A stretch of 58,079 bases of DNA from Mesorhizobium sp. LSJC280B00 (GCF_000502835.1 NZ_AYVL01000013.1:71018-129096); one strand, 5' to 3'. Positions 1-9,500 are shown, numbered from the stretch's first letter. A program made the numbers and translations. Notes: generated by a model not told the origin, from the sequence alone.

Positions 1-156
1 GACGCGCTTGTTTCGGAAAGCGCCGATCTCATCTATCATTGGCTTGTCGTTCTCGGCATAGCGGACATTCCGCTGAGCGATGTGCTCAACGAGCTTGAAC
101 GCCGCACCGGTCGTTCGGGCATCGCCGAAAAGGCGTCTCGGCTGGACCGGGGCTGA
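1..156 (+). CDS. hisE: Phosphoribosyl-ATP pyrophosphatase, C-terminal part
   Basis: The window opens inside this gene; the last 51 codons are visible and end in TGA at 154-156. HisE hydrolyses phosphoribosyl-ATP to phosphoribosyl-AMP, the second step of histidine synthesis, in the cytosol. The visible tail carries the family signature: an ESADLIYHW helix followed by [23 protein letters not shown] residues. Next downstream on the same strand, 18 bases away, is coaA, an arrangement known in rhizobia where hisE closes a his cluster. The start and N-terminal half lie outside the window, so integrity cannot be judged. Confidence 0.85.
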   Translation, partial: DALVSESADLIYHWLVVLGIADIPLSDVLNELERRTGRSGIAEKASRLDRG

Positions 157-174
157 TCGCTGCGGAGGAACTCG

Positions 175-1134
175 ATGGACCAGCTCGCTCCTACCGAGAA
201 GTATTCACCCTATCGTTTCTTCTCGGCCGAGCAATGGTCGCGGTTCCGCGCCGATACGCCGATGACGCTCACCGAGGACGAGGTCCGTCGTCTGCGGTCG
301 CTGAACGATCCGGTCGATCTCCACGAGGTCGAGCGCATCTATCTTTCGATGTCACGGCTGTTGTCGGCTCATGTCGAAGCCAGTCAACTCCTGTTCAGGC
401 AACGCCAGGCCTTCTTCAACGCGCTGGACGCGGCCAAGACACCGTTCATCATCGGCATTGCAGGTTCCGTGGCGGTCGGCAAATCGACCACGGCGCGCGT
501 GCTAAAGGAGCTGCTGGCGCGCTGGCCGTCGAGTCCCAAGGTCGACCTGGTCACCACCGACGGTTTCCTGCTGCCGAACGAAATCCTGCGCCGCAACAAT
601 TTGATGGAGCGCAAGGGCTTTCCGGACAGCTACGACGTCGGCGCGCTGCTGCGCTTCCTGTCTGGCATCAAATCGGCGCAGCGCAACGTCCGCGCGCCGG
701 TCTATTCGCACCTGACCTATGACGTCATTCCGGGCGAGTTCCAGACCATCGACCGGCCCGACATCCTGATCTTCGAAGGCATTAATGTCCTGCAGCCGGG
801 CAAGCTGCCCAAGGACGGCAAGATCGTGCCTTTCCTGTCGGATTTCTTCGACTTCGCCATCTATATCGATGCCGAGGAGGCGCTGATCCATCACTGGTAT
901 ATCGCCCGCTTCATGCGGCTGCGCGAAACCGCCTTCCGCGACCCGGCCTCCTTCTTCCACCGCTATTCGCAACTTTCCGAGGATGCGGCCCGCGCCATCG
1001 CCGAGGGCCTGTGGACCAACATCAACCTGAAGAATCTGCGCGAGAATATATTGCCGACCCGCGCCCGTGCCGATCTCATCCTGCGCAAGGGCGCCAACCA
1101 TCTGGTCGAGGAAGTGGCGCTTAGGAAACTGTGA
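175..1134 (+). CDS. coaA: Type I pantothenate kinase
   Basis: This 319-residue enzyme phosphorylates pantothenate with ATP, the first and feedback-controlled step of coenzyme A synthesis. The P-loop reads GSVAVGKST at about residues 97-105, followed by the [10 protein letters not shown] segment, RKGFPDSYD, and the conserved IFEGINVLQ stretch of the CoaA family. The length matches bacterial type I enzymes (about 315). The ATG at 175 has a strong ribosome site, GGAGGAA at 164-170. It follows hisE closely and is probably cotranscribed with it. Nothing unusual was seen. Confidence 0.96.
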   Translation: MDQLAPTEKYSPYRFFSAEQWSRFRADTPMTLTEDEVRRLRSLNDPVDLHEVERIYLSMSRLLSAHVEASQLLFRQRQAFFNALDAAKTPFIIGIAGSVAVGKSTTARVLKELLARWPSSPKVDLVTTDGFLLPNEILRRNNLMERKGFPDSYDVGALLRFLSGIKSAQRNVRAPVYSHLTYDVIPGEFQTIDRPDILIFEGINVLQPGKLPKDGKIVPFLSDFFDFAIYIDAEEALIHHWYIARFMRLRETAFRDPASFFHRYSQLSEDAARAIAEGLWTNINLKNLRENILPTRARADLILRKGANHLVEEVALRKL

Positions 1135-1150
1135 AATCCCGGGACATTCC

Positions 1151-1165
1151 TTAAAGTCATCTTAA
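1151..1165 (+). promoter_or_regulatory. Candidate CtrA binding site
   Basis: A perfect TTAA (1151-1154), seven-base spacer, TTAA (1162-1165) followed by C, matching the full CtrA box of alphaproteobacteria. It sits 46 bases upstream of the ATG at 1212, in the short gap between coaA and the glycosyltransferase gene, so it is placed to control that operon. The function is inferred from the motif only. Confidence 0.55.
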
Positions 1166-1211
1166 CCCAGTCTTTCTATTGTCGGGCCTGATCTGCGGGC
1201 TCGGCAAACAA

Positions 1212-2219
1212 ATGAATGCGCCATTCCTAAACATCGATCAGCCGGCAGCTGACCGCATCGCACGTCCGGGCAGCGGCGGCGCAACGATTGCCCTGATCGT
1301 GCCTGTCCACAATGAGGAAGGCGCAATTGCTCCATTCCTGAAGGCGGTATGCGAAAGCACCGCGCCGCTGAAGGACAAAGGCGTTGCCCTCGAGTTCATC
1401 TTCGTCAACGACGGCAGCAGCGATACGACGCTCGAAAAGCTGATCGAAGCCCAACAAACCGATCCACGCATCCACGTAATCGACCTTTCACGCAATTTCG
1501 GCAAGGAAGCCGCGATGACCGCGGGGCTCGACAGCTGCGATGCCGATGCAGCGATTCCGATGGATGTCGATATGCAGGATCCGCCGCATGTCATTCCGCT
1601 GCTTGTGGAAAAGTGGCGCGAGGGTTTTGAGGTTGTTCTGGCCAAGCGAGCCAATCGGTCGAGCGACAGCTTTCTCAAGCAGCGCTCCGCCTCGATGTTC
1701 TACCGCGTTCACAACTGGATCGCGCAGCAGAAGATCCCGCACGATGTCGGCGACTTCCGTTTGATCGACCGCCAGGTCATCCAGGCGCTGCGGTCTTTGC
1801 CCGAACGCCGTCGTTTCATGAAGGGCCTGTTCGCCTGGGTCGGGTTCCGCACCGCAAGCGTCGAATATGTCCGCGATCAGCGCATCGCCGGCCAGTCGAA
1901 ATTCTCCGGCTGGAAGCTGTGGAACTTCGCGCTCGAAGGCATCACCAGCTTCTCCACCGCTCCGCTTGAAATCTGGACCTATGTCGGCGCGACGATTTCC
2001 GCGCTGTCGTTCCTCTACGGCCTGCTGATCGTCGCCAAGACAATGATCTTTGGCGTTGATGTGCCCGGCTACGCCTCCCTGCTGGTCAGTGTTCTTTTCC
2101 TTGGCGGCATCCAGTTACTCGGCATCGGCATCATCGGACAATACCTCGGCAGGGTCTACGCCGAGATCAAGCAGCGTCCGATCTACATCGTGCGCCGCAA
2201 ATATGAGGGAATGAGCTGA
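1212..2219 (+). CDS. Family 2 glycosyltransferase, polyprenyl-phosphate sugar synthase type
   Basis: A 335-residue protein with a GT2 catalytic domain followed by two membrane helices near the C-terminus, the architecture of GtrB/ArnC/DPM1-type enzymes that move a sugar from a nucleotide donor to undecaprenyl phosphate on the inner face of the membrane. Visible motifs are IVPVHNEEG at about 29-37, VNDGSSD at 65-71 and the metal-binding DVDMQDPP at 118-125. The ATG at 1212 was preferred to an in-frame TTG at 1179 because the family begins shortly before the IVPVHNE strand. It is followed with a 1-base stop-start overlap by a methyltransferase, so it heads an operon. The actual sugar is unknown. 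Confidence 0.85.
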   Translation: MNAPFLNIDQPAADRIARPGSGGATIALIVPVHNEEGAIAPFLKAVCESTAPLKDKGVALEFIFVNDGSSDTTLEKLIEAQQTDPRIHVIDLSRNFGKEAAMTAGLDSCDADAAIPMDVDMQDPPHVIPLLVEKWREGFEVVLAKRANRSSDSFLKQRSASMFYRVHNWIAQQKIPHDVGDFRLIDRQVIQALRSLPERRRFMKGLFAWVGFRTASVEYVRDQRIAGQSKFSGWKLWNFALEGITSFSTAPLEIWTYVGATISALSFLYGLLIVAKTMIFGVDVPGYASLLVSVLFLGGIQLLGIGIIGQYLGRVYAEIKQRPIYIVRRKYEGMS

Positions 2220-2989
2220 TGGAGATCGACGCCTACCGACAGATGGCCGCCACCGAAGACGAGCATTGGTGGTTCTGCGGGCGTCGCGCCATCGCCGAGG
2301 CGGTCATTCGCAGCATCGGCCTGCCTGAAAACGCGCGCATCGTCGAGATCGGCGCCGGCACCGGCGGCAACATCCGGATGCTGGAGCAGTTCGGCGCAGT
2401 GACGGCAGTCGAGATGAGCGATCTCGCGCGCAGGATTGCCTGGGAAAAGACCGGCCGCGACTTCCTCGCCGGACATCTGCCGGACAACATTCCTGTCGCG
2501 CCGCAAAGCTGCGACCTCGTCTGCCTGTTCGACGTGCTGGAGCATGTCGCCGAAGACGAGGCGTCGCTTGCCGCGATCCGCCAAGTGCTGAAACCGGGCG
2601 GCAGCGTCGTCCTCACTGTGCCCGCACACCAATGGTTGTGGAGCACGCATGATGTGGGGCTGCATCATATGCGGCGCTATTCACGCAATCTGCTGCGTGA
2701 ACGAATCGAAAGGGCTGGTTTCGCGATCGACCGGCTGAGCTACACAAATGCCGCGCTCTTCCCGGTAGCGGCGCTGGCACGACTGGTGGACAGGTTGCGC
2801 AAGTCGGCCTTGCCAGCCGGCCATGCCACGCCGCCAAAACCACTGAATGCGGCGATGAAGGCAGTCTTTTCGGCGGAAGGCCGCATCATACCAAATGCAA
2901 GCTTGCCCTTCGGGGTTTCGCTGCTGGCGGTATTCCGCGAGGACAGCGCCGTCGAAACCGCTCGCCTCGACGAGAAATTGGCAGCTTGA
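2219..2989 (+). CDS. Class I SAM-dependent methyltransferase
   Basis: A 256-residue soluble protein. It has the SAM-binding motif I VEIGAGTGGN at about 42-51, an acidic motif II (VEMSD), and LFDVLEHV near 102-109, which are typical of Methyltransf_11/12 enzymes. A leading EHWWF segment is often seen in methyltransferases of sugar and lipid-linked glycan loci. The start overlaps the stop of the preceding glycosyltransferase by one base (TGATG), which indicates translational coupling. The neighbours suggest it methylates a lipid-linked sugar or glycan, but the substrate cannot be read from the sequence. Confidence 0.85.
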   Translation: MEIDAYRQMAATEDEHWWFCGRRAIAEAVIRSIGLPENARIVEIGAGTGGNIRMLEQFGAVTAVEMSDLARRIAWEKTGRDFLAGHLPDNIPVAPQSCDLVCLFDVLEHVAEDEASLAAIRQVLKPGGSVVLTVPAHQWLWSTHDVGLHHMRRYSRNLLRERIERAGFAIDRLSYTNAALFPVAALARLVDRLRKSALPAGHATPPKPLNAAMKAVFSAEGRIIPNASLPFGVSLLAVFREDSAVETARLDEKLAA

Positions 2990-2996
2990 CCGCGTC

Positions 2997-3392
2997 ATGG
3001 GCACCGGCTCGTATCGTCGACTATCGCGCTTTGCGCTGATTGGCATCGCGTCGACGCTGATCTACGCCGTTTGCGCTTTTCTGCTGTCGCGTGGACAGGC
3101 AACGGCGGCCCTGCCGGCGGCGCTCACATCGTTTGCGGCCTACGCCGTCGCCGCGCTGTTCTCCTACACCGGGCATAAATATTTCACGTTCACCTCGGGC
3201 GGCAGCCACGCTATGGAATTGCCCCGCTTCCTCCTGCTCACCGCTTCCGGCCTCGCCGTCGCGATCGCCCTGCCGGGGCTTTTGACCCAGATGCTCGGCG
3301 TCCCTGCCGCAATCCCGATCCTGCTCACCTGCATTGCCGTGCCGGTCATCAACTATGTCGTCCTCGGGCGGTGGGTGTTTCGTGGTCTCTAG
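2997..3392 (+). CDS. GtrA family membrane protein
   Basis: A 131-residue protein that is almost entirely hydrophobic, with four predicted membrane helices and the GHKYFTF and NYVVLGRWVF segments typical of GtrA-like proteins. Members of this family are thought to help flip undecaprenyl-phosphate-linked sugars across the inner membrane. The ATG at 2997 lies 7 bases after the methyltransferase stop and gives the usual family length. It pairs naturally with the GT2 enzyme two genes upstream (a GtrA-GtrB-like couple), with the methyltransferase inserted between them. Confidence 0.85.
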   Translation: MGTGSYRRLSRFALIGIASTLIYAVCAFLLSRGQATAALPAALTSFAAYAVAALFSYTGHKYFTFTSGGSHAMELPRFLLLTASGLAVAIALPGLLTQMLGVPAAIPILLTCIAVPVINYVVLGRWVFRGL

Positions 3393-4956
3393 CGCGCGAT
3401 CCCTCAGTGAACTGCTGCCCGGCGCCAACCGCTTCTCGCCCTTTGTGGGCGTAGCGGGTGCTCCGTTGCTGCTGGCCAGTCTGGTCGTCACATACGCCGT
3501 CTGGCTATCGACCGTTGCAATTCCGACCAATGTTGACGTGTCGTGGCTTCTGGTCGTCTGCGACCGCCTGCTTGGCGGAGAGCGGCTCAACACCGACATC
3601 GTGGAGACCAACCCCCCTTTCTCGATCTGGCTCTACATGCCGTTCATGCTCCTGGAAAAGCTCACTGGCATGCGTGCGGAATTCTGGCTGACGCTTGGCG
3701 TCGTTTGCCTGAGCCTGGCCAGTCTTTCCGTTTCCGTCCACATTCTCGCGCGCGATGAACCGGTCTGTCGGCAGCCCCATGCGCTGTGGGCGGCAGCGGC
3801 GGCCCTGTTTTTGATCCTGTGTTTCATGCCGGATCAATTCGGCCAACGCGAGCACTTCGCATTGGTTGCCATTCTGCCTTGGGTGGCGTTGCAATGCACA
3901 CGTCAGCGGAACCTGGATTTCAGCGCGGGCTCGCGCCTGGAGCACATGGTCGCGGGCTTCGGCGCGGCGGTCGTGGTCATGGTCAAGCCGCCCTATTTTG
4001 TGCTGGCCTTCATGTTGCCGTCGCTCTGTCTTGCGCTTGAAAGGCGGTCGCTGAGACCGCTCTTCGTCGCAGAGAACCTGGTGGGCGCTGCGATCGTGGC
4101 CGCCTATATCGCGTCCATCGCGCTCTTCGACCGCGCTTACGTCAGCGACGTCCTGCCCTTGGTCAGGGAGGTCTATCTTCCGTTGAGGGCCTCTGCCGCC
4201 GATATGCTGGCAAACTGGCCGAAAGTGGTGCTGCTTCTGGCCGCCGCCACCGTGCTTGCGGCCGGCGGCCTGAGAAAGACGAACTGGGACGTCAGGATTC
4301 CGCTCCTGACCGCCCTGGGGTTCATTCCGGCCTTCATCGTCATGGGCAAGGGTTGGCCCAATCACGCGCTGCCGATGGTCGTTGTTGCGACACTTGCATT
4401 TGGCATCCAGCTTGTGCGGTTCGGCACATTCGGCAGTGCAGGCTTCGTTCGCAAGGCCGCCCTGATCTTCGGCTGCGTGCTGGTGCTGCAAATAGCGGTC
4501 AGGGCACAGTACGCGGCGCTGACGACGGATAACGGCCCGATCGCCCGGTCTGTCGCCGCGATCCGCGCAACGGTCGAAACCCCGACCATCATGTCGATTG
4601 CCGACCAGATGCAGGTTGCCCATCCCCTCGCCAGGCTGGTCGGCGGCAGGTTCACATCACGCCATCCGAGCGCCTGGGCGGTCTCCAACGCGGACACGCT
4701 CGCCCGCGTCACCGGCGATCTCGAACGGAGACCGGAACTTGAAAGCATCCGCGATCGGGTGATCGGCGAAAACGCCGCCGAGATATCAGCGAAGAAGCCC
4801 GATATCGTGCTGTCAGGCTCGCCCGCGTGGACTGCCCTGATGCTGCAGGACAAGCGGATCCAGGTCGCCTTGGCCGACTATCGTCTGCTGCACGCCGAGC
4901 CGGAAATCACTGTCTATCTGCGTTACACGGCGCCTGCGCCGCTCCAAACCGATTGA
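3382..4956 (+). CDS. Polytopic GT-C-like membrane protein, first paralogue
   Basis: About 524 residues with roughly ten hydrophobic helices and a soluble C-terminal tail. No family name is certain. The first loop after helix 1 has Asp in NVDVSW (about residue 52), then GGERLNTDIVETNPPFSIW at about 65-83, resembling the catalytic first loop of GT-C glycosyltransferases (ArnT/PMT-like) that use polyprenyl-phosphate sugars. A GTG start at 3382 is proposed; it overlaps the GtrA gene by 11 bases. The next large gene at 5048 encodes a clear paralogue. In context it may transfer the lipid-linked sugar made by the upstream genes outside the inner membrane. The function is inferred. Confidence 0.7.
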   Translation: MVSSARSLSELLPGANRFSPFVGVAGAPLLLASLVVTYAVWLSTVAIPTNVDVSWLLVVCDRLLGGERLNTDIVETNPPFSIWLYMPFMLLEKLTGMRAEFWLTLGVVCLSLASLSVSVHILARDEPVCRQPHALWAAAAALFLILCFMPDQFGQREHFALVAILPWVALQCTRQRNLDFSAGSRLEHMVAGFGAAVVVMVKPPYFVLAFMLPSLCLALERRSLRPLFVAENLVGAAIVAAYIASIALFDRAYVSDVLPLVREVYLPLRASAADMLANWPKVVLLLAAATVLAAGGLRKTNWDVRIPLLTALGFIPAFIVMGKGWPNHALPMVVVATLAFGIQLVRFGTFGSAGFVRKAALIFGCVLVLQIAVRAQYAALTTDNGPIARSVAAIRATVETPTIMSIADQMQVAHPLARLVGGRFTSRHPSAWAVSNADTLARVTGDLERRPELESIRDRVIGENAAEISAKKPDIVLSGSPAWTALMLQDKRIQVALADYRLLHAEPEITVYLRYTAPAPLQTD

Positions 4957-4976
4957 GCAGGAGCCCCCGGAAACCC

Positions 4977-5051
4977 ATGACACGGCTGGATCCAATCGCT
5001 CCGCTGGACGACATATGGCTCGATCTCGAGAGCCTCGGTGCAACAGCATGA
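4977..5051 (+). CDS. 24-codon ORF coupled to the next gene
   Basis: A tiny ORF between the two GT-C-like paralogues, starting MTRLDPIAPLDD and ending with a TGA that overlaps the ATG of the next gene (ATGA at 5048-5051). A weak AGGAG lies 13 bases upstream of its ATG and GGAA is closer. The arrangement suggests a leader peptide or small protein translated in coupling with the paralogue. There is no homology argument, so it could be chance. Confidence 0.3.
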   Translation: MTRLDPIAPLDDIWLDLESLGATA

Positions 5052-6661
5052 GCGTCTCGAACGACATTGGCGGCTTGAGCCGCTGGCGCGACCGGGATAT
5101 TGCGGCGTCGCTGCTTCCTAGCCGCAATGTCCTGGCCATTGCCGCAGTCACCGTCTTCTCGATCTTCTGGCAGCGACGTTGGGGGACTGTTCCCGACACT
5201 AGCTGGCTGATCACGGTCTGCGAGCGTATGCTGTCCGGTGAGCGGCTTTACTCGCAAATCTACGAGACCAATCCCCCATTCAGCGTCTGGCTCTATCTGC
5301 CGCCAGTGGCTGCGGCCAGATTGCTGGGCACCGCCCCGGAAATCCTGGTTGAGGCCTGGACATACCTTGCCGTGCTTATCGGGCTTTCGCTCTCGGGCGT
5401 GATCGTCAAGCGTGCGGGTTTCACCGAAACTGCATCATTGTTTGCACTGGGGCCAGCGTTTTGCGCAATGTTGGTGGTCTTCCCCGGAAATGCCTTCAGC
5501 GAGCGGGAGCATATCGGCATGGCACTTTTCATGCCGCTGCTTGCGCTTCATGCCTGGCGCGCGCGCAGAGATGCAGCTGCCCAACCAGACCCCGGGCTCG
5601 CCGTACTCGCCGGCCTGTCGGGCAGCATTCTGCTGCTGGTCAAGCCCTACTATGCGATCATGGTGTTGGCGCCGGCGCTGGTCGTTGCAGTGCGCCGGCG
5701 CAGTCTGAAATCGATCTTCGCCCTGGAACACTGGGTCATTGGCGGAATCTGCGTTGTCTATCTCAGCACGGTCACGCTGATCCATCCGGAATTCGTGCGC
5801 GACATCTATCCCCTCTTGGCGGATGTTTATGCAAAGATCGGCATCTTTTGGCCGATTGTGATCGGCTACGGTTTCTCGTGGTGTTTCCTTGTCTTCCTGA
5901 TCTGGTGGCTGTGGCCGGCCAGGCGGTTTCCAGAGCTGGCGGCGGTAGCGTTGGCTGCATCGATCGCCGGCATGTTTCCCCTGTTCTACCAAGCCAAAGG
6001 CTGGTCTTATCATGCCTATCCCGCGATCTTTTGCGCTGTGGCAGCCATTTTCTGCCTGCTGGCACTGCCCAGGATCGTGCAGCAGCCGTCGAAGCTGTTG
6101 ACGTTCGTGACGGCTCCTTCGCGAGCTTGGGCATTGGCGGCGGTGGCAATCGCTTTCTTGCCCTATTGGAGCACCCAGAAACCAGGGCCGGCACTGGTTG
6201 CCGCAATTCGCGCCGCCACCGATCGGCCGACCGTAGCGTTGGTCAGTTCGGATATTTCCTCGGGACATCCGTTGAACCGTATGATCGATGGGCAGTTCGT
6301 TTCGACCCACGTCAGCGATTGGCTTGGAGCGTTCGCACTTTCCCTGTCCCGGCAGGCAGCTCTCTCGGGTGACACCGCCGAAGCCACGCGTTACCGAGCC
6401 ATCATGGCGCGCTACGTCGAAAGCAAACGCGAAGAGTTCGCGCGTCTGCGCCCGGATATCGTCGTCTTCAAGAAAAACAACACAATGTGGACAAGCCAAC
6501 TGATGGGGCGTTTTGGCTTTGACGCCATCCTGGCGCACTACCGCATTCTTATCGAGGACGAGACCGAGCGCATCTATCTGCGCGACGATTATGTCCGCCC
6601 GGGCCACCGGCCACCCGAACAGCCTATTTCGGCATCGTCACCCGTCGCAGCGTCAGATTGA
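5048..6661 (+). CDS. Polytopic GT-C-like membrane protein, second paralogue
   Basis: About 537 residues with around ten membrane helices. It aligns along its length with the preceding protein: PDTSWLITVCERMLSGERL and ETNPPFSVWLY here match the same positions there, then a shared NAFSEREHIGMALF-type segment (DQFGQREHF in the paralogue), LLVKPYYA, the KGWSYHAYP motif and a C-terminal RPDIVVFK segment. The start at 5048 (coupled by ATGA, and giving the same N-terminal length as the paralogue) is preferred to an in-frame ATG at 5015. It is probably a GT-C glycosyltransferase for lipid-linked sugars; the acceptor is unknown. Its 3' end overlaps convergent alkB by 38 bases. Confidence 0.7.
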   Translation: MSVSNDIGGLSRWRDRDIAASLLPSRNVLAIAAVTVFSIFWQRRWGTVPDTSWLITVCERMLSGERLYSQIYETNPPFSVWLYLPPVAAARLLGTAPEILVEAWTYLAVLIGLSLSGVIVKRAGFTETASLFALGPAFCAMLVVFPGNAFSEREHIGMALFMPLLALHAWRARRDAAAQPDPGLAVLAGLSGSILLLVKPYYAIMVLAPALVVAVRRRSLKSIFALEHWVIGGICVVYLSTVTLIHPEFVRDIYPLLADVYAKIGIFWPIVIGYGFSWCFLVFLIWWLWPARRFPELAAVALAASIAGMFPLFYQAKGWSYHAYPAIFCAVAAIFCLLALPRIVQQPSKLLTFVTAPSRAWALAAVAIAFLPYWSTQKPGPALVAAIRAATDRPTVALVSSDISSGHPLNRMIDGQFVSTHVSDWLGAFALSLSRQAALSGDTAEATRYRAIMARYVESKREEFARLRPDIVVFKKNNTMWTSQLMGRFGFDAILAHYRILIEDETERIYLRDDYVRPGHRPPEQPISASSPVAASD

Positions 6662-7241
6662 TGCGGCCGCCACTCCTGAGCAATGCCGAGGTCGACGGGT
6701 AGATACGGTCGACGCCGTGAAAGCAGAGCCGCCCTTCGCCGCCAAGCACGACGACGTCGCCGCTCCTCAGCCTGAACGATTTGGTGGCGCCGTCGCGCGT
6801 CGTCTGGCCGACCCGGAACAGGCAATCGTCGCCGAGCGACACCGAGACGACAGGCGCGGAGAAATCGCTCTCGTCGCGGTCCTGGTGAAGACCCATCTTG
6901 GCATCCTGCGAATAGAAATTGACCAGGCAGGCTTCCGGCGGGTGCGCATAGGCAGATACATCCCGCCACAGTTCGAGCAGCATCTCCGGGATCGGCGGCC
7001 AAGGCCTTCCGGTCACCGGGTGGGTCGGCTGGTAGCGATAGCCGTGCTCCTTGTCGGTGACCCAGCCCAGCGGACCGCAATTGGTCATGCGCACGCTCAT
7101 CTCCTTGCCGGTACGCGGCATCGCCGGCACGAACAGCGGCGCCTTCTGCACGACCTGCCGGATATCTTCCACCAGCACTTCCTGCATGGCGCGCGACAGG
7201 TAGCCGGGCATATGGCGGACGCCTTTGGGCAGTACGAGCAT
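6624..7241 (-). CDS. alkB: Alpha-ketoglutarate-dependent dioxygenase AlkB
   Basis: This 205-residue Fe(II)/2-oxoglutarate dioxygenase repairs 1-methyladenine and 3-methylcytosine in DNA or RNA by oxidative demethylation. Visible features are the iron ligands H119 and D121 in GLHQDRDE, distal H175 in CFHGVDR, and the 2-oxoglutarate-binding arginines in RINLTLRR near 193-199. NFYSQDAKMG is the usual nucleotide-recognition region. The length agrees with E. coli AlkB (216). The gene runs convergently into the GT-C-like gene and overlaps its end. No Ada-like regulator is adjacent. Confidence 0.94.
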   Translation of the reverse strand: MLVLPKGVRHMPGYLSRAMQEVLVEDIRQVVQKAPLFVPAMPRTGKEMSVRMTNCGPLGWVTDKEHGYRYQPTHPVTGRPWPPIPEMLLELWRDVSAYAHPPEACLVNFYSQDAKMGLHQDRDESDFSAPVVSVSLGDDCLFRVGQTTRDGATKSFRLRSGDVVVLGGEGRLCFHGVDRIYPSTSALLRSGGRINLTLRRVTMPK

Positions 7242-7308
7242 CGCGTCGCTTAATCCGTTGGTCTGGAGAAATCAGAATGCCACCGTCAAATGAAAACGGC
7301 GACCCGAA

Positions 7309-7328
7309 AGCCGCCTCCGACGGTGGCT
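7309..7328 (-). terminator. Weak terminator-like hairpin after arfB
   Basis: AGCCGCC (7309-7315) and GGTGGCT (7322-7328) can form a 7-bp stem with one G-U pair, about 45 bases past the arfB stop. The minus-strand sequence beyond is only modestly T-rich, so termination is possible but not compelling. Confidence 0.35.
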
Positions 7329-7372
7329 GCGCGCTTTAACCGGCGATCTGAGATCCGAAGCCGCTTTGGCTG

Positions 7373-7810
<438 letters not shown>

Positions 7811-7830
7811 GCCGCACTCATGGCGCGGCA

Positions 7831-7867
7831 GGCGAAAAAAGAAAAGGCCCGATCGAAGCCGGGCCTT
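7831..7867 (-). terminator. Rho-independent terminator of pckA
   Basis: AAGGCCCG (7844-7851) and CGGGCCTT (7860-7867) form a perfect 8-bp stem with an 8-base loop. Read on the minus strand it is followed by TTTTCTTTTTTC. It lies 22 bases past the pckA stop. Confidence 0.88.
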
Positions 7868-7889
7868 GAAGCATCACCAGGGGCGACGG

Positions 7890-9500
7890 CTATTCAGCCG
7901 CTATCTGCATGCGTGGTGCGGCGCCGAGCACGGTGGCGTCGACATGGGCTTCGAACTTTTCGAAATTGTCGACGAACATGCCGACCAGCCTTGCCGCCTG
8001 CCGGTCGTAGGCGGGCTTGTCGATCCAGGTCGATCTAGGGTCGAGAATGGCGCGGTCGACGCCGGCAACCGTCACCGGTACGTCGAAACCGAAATTGGCG
8101 TCGGTGCGGAAGTCGGCCGCTTTCAGCGAGCCGTCGAGCGCCGCCGCAAGCAGCGCCCGCGTTGCTTTGATCGGCATTCGCTTGCCGGTGCCGTAGGCGC
8201 CGCCGGTCCAGCCGGTGTTGACCAGCCAGCAATCGACGCCGTGGCGGGCGATGAGCTCGCGCAGCAGATTGCCGTATTCCGACGGATGCCGCGGCATGAA
8301 CGGTGCGCCGAAGCATGTCGAAAATGTCGCTTCGGGTTCCGTAACGCCCTTCTCGGTCCCCGCCACCTTGGCGGTATAGCCGGAGAGGAAATGGTACATG
8401 GCCTGCGCCGGGGTCAGCCGCGCGATCGGCGGCATCACACCGAATGCGTCGGCGGTCAGCATGATGATGTTCTTCGGGTGGCTGGCGCGCCCCGTCTTGC
8501 TGGCGTTGGGGATGAAGTGGAGCGGGTAGGCGCAGCGTGTGTTTTCGGTCAGCCCGCCGTCGTCGAAATCCGGCACGCGGCCTGCGTCGAGCGCCACATT
8601 CTCCAGCACCGTGCCGAAGCGCTGGGTGGTGGCGAAGATCTCCGGCTCGGCTTCGGCCGAAAGCTTGATCGTCTTGGCATAGCAGCCGCCCTCGAAATTG
8701 AAGATGCCGTGCGGTCCCCAGCCATGCTCGTCGTCGCCGACCAGCGTGCGCGACGGGTCGGCCGACAACGTCGTCTTGCCGGTCCCGGAAAGGCCGAAGA
8801 AAACGGCCGCGTCGCCGACGGGCCCTTCATTGGCCGAGCAGTGCATCGGCATCACACCTTTTGCCGGCAGCAGATAGTTGAGCACGGTGAACACCGACTT
8901 CTTCATCTCGCCGGCATACGAGGTACCGCCGATCAACACGATCATGTGCGAAAGATCGACGGCAATCACCGTTTCGCCGCGCGTGCCGTGGCGGGTGGGA
9001 TCGGCGCGGAACGACGGCAGGTCGATGATCGTCAAATCGGGCATGAAATGCTCGAGTTCGGCGGCGGCCGGTCGGATGAGCAGATTGCGGATGAACAAGG
9101 AGTGCCAGGCAAGCTCCGTGATCACCCTGGTCGGCAGCTTCAGCTCCTCGTCGGCGCCGCCGACCAGGTCCTGCACATAAAGGTCCTTTCCAGCCGCGTG
9201 GGCGCGAAAATCGGCAAGCAGCGTATCGAACTGGATCGGCGAAATCGCTTTGTTGTTGTCCCACCATACATGCGGCGCGGTGCTTTCGTCGCGCACCACG
9301 AATTTGTCCCTGGGCGAGCGGCCGGTGTGCTGCCCGGTCTCGGCGGCAAGCGCGCCATGCGCGGTGAGTCGGGCCTCGCCACGGCGGATTGCCTCCTCGT
9401 AGAGCGCGGCCGCGCCGAAATTATAGCGCACCACGCCCGTGGTTCTTAGGCCGATCCGATCGATTGCACATGCAGGATTGCGTTTGCCGGCTTCCGACAT
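7890..9500 (-). CDS. pckA: Phosphoenolpyruvate carboxykinase (ATP)
   Basis: A 536-residue enzyme converting oxaloacetate and ATP to phosphoenolpyruvate, the entry to gluconeogenesis when rhizobia grow on dicarboxylates. The ATP-type kinase motif GLSGTGKTT spans 236-244, LVGDDEHGW about 253-261, and the substrate-binding TGRSPRDKF segment is near residues 59-67. The length is normal for the family. It is transcribed away from chvI, and the 324-base gap between them holds an inverted repeat that may serve one or both promoters. The pckA/chvI divergent pair is conserved in rhizobia. Confidence 0.97.
   Translation of the reverse strand: MSEAGKRNPACAIDRIGLRTTGVVRYNFGAAALYEEAIRRGEARLTAHGALAAETGQHTGRSPRDKFVVRDESTAPHVWWDNNKAISPIQFDTLLADFRAHAAGKDLYVQDLVGGADEELKLPTRVITELAWHSLFIRNLLIRPAAAELEHFMPDLTIIDLPSFRADPTRHGTRGETVIAVDLSHMIVLIGGTSYAGEMKKSVFTVLNYLLPAKGVMPMHCSANEGPVGDAAVFFGLSGTGKTTLSADPSRTLVGDDEHGWGPHGIFNFEGGCYAKTIKLSAEAEPEIFATTQRFGTVLENVALDAGRVPDFDDGGLTENTRCAYPLHFIPNASKTGRASHPKNIIMLTADAFGVMPPIARLTPAQAMYHFLSGYTAKVAGTEKGVTEPEATFSTCFGAPFMPRHPSEYGNLLRELIARHGVDCWLVNTGWTGGAYGTGKRMPIKATRALLAAALDGSLKAADFRTDANFGFDVPVTVAGVDRAILDPRSTWIDKPAYDRQAARLVGMFVDNFEKFEAHVDATVLGAAPRMQIAAE

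Noticed and set aside
1179..1211. TTG start for the glycosyltransferase
   Set aside because: It adds 11 residues not typical of the family, and the first codons would lie next to the CtrA-type box; the ATG at 1212 fits better.
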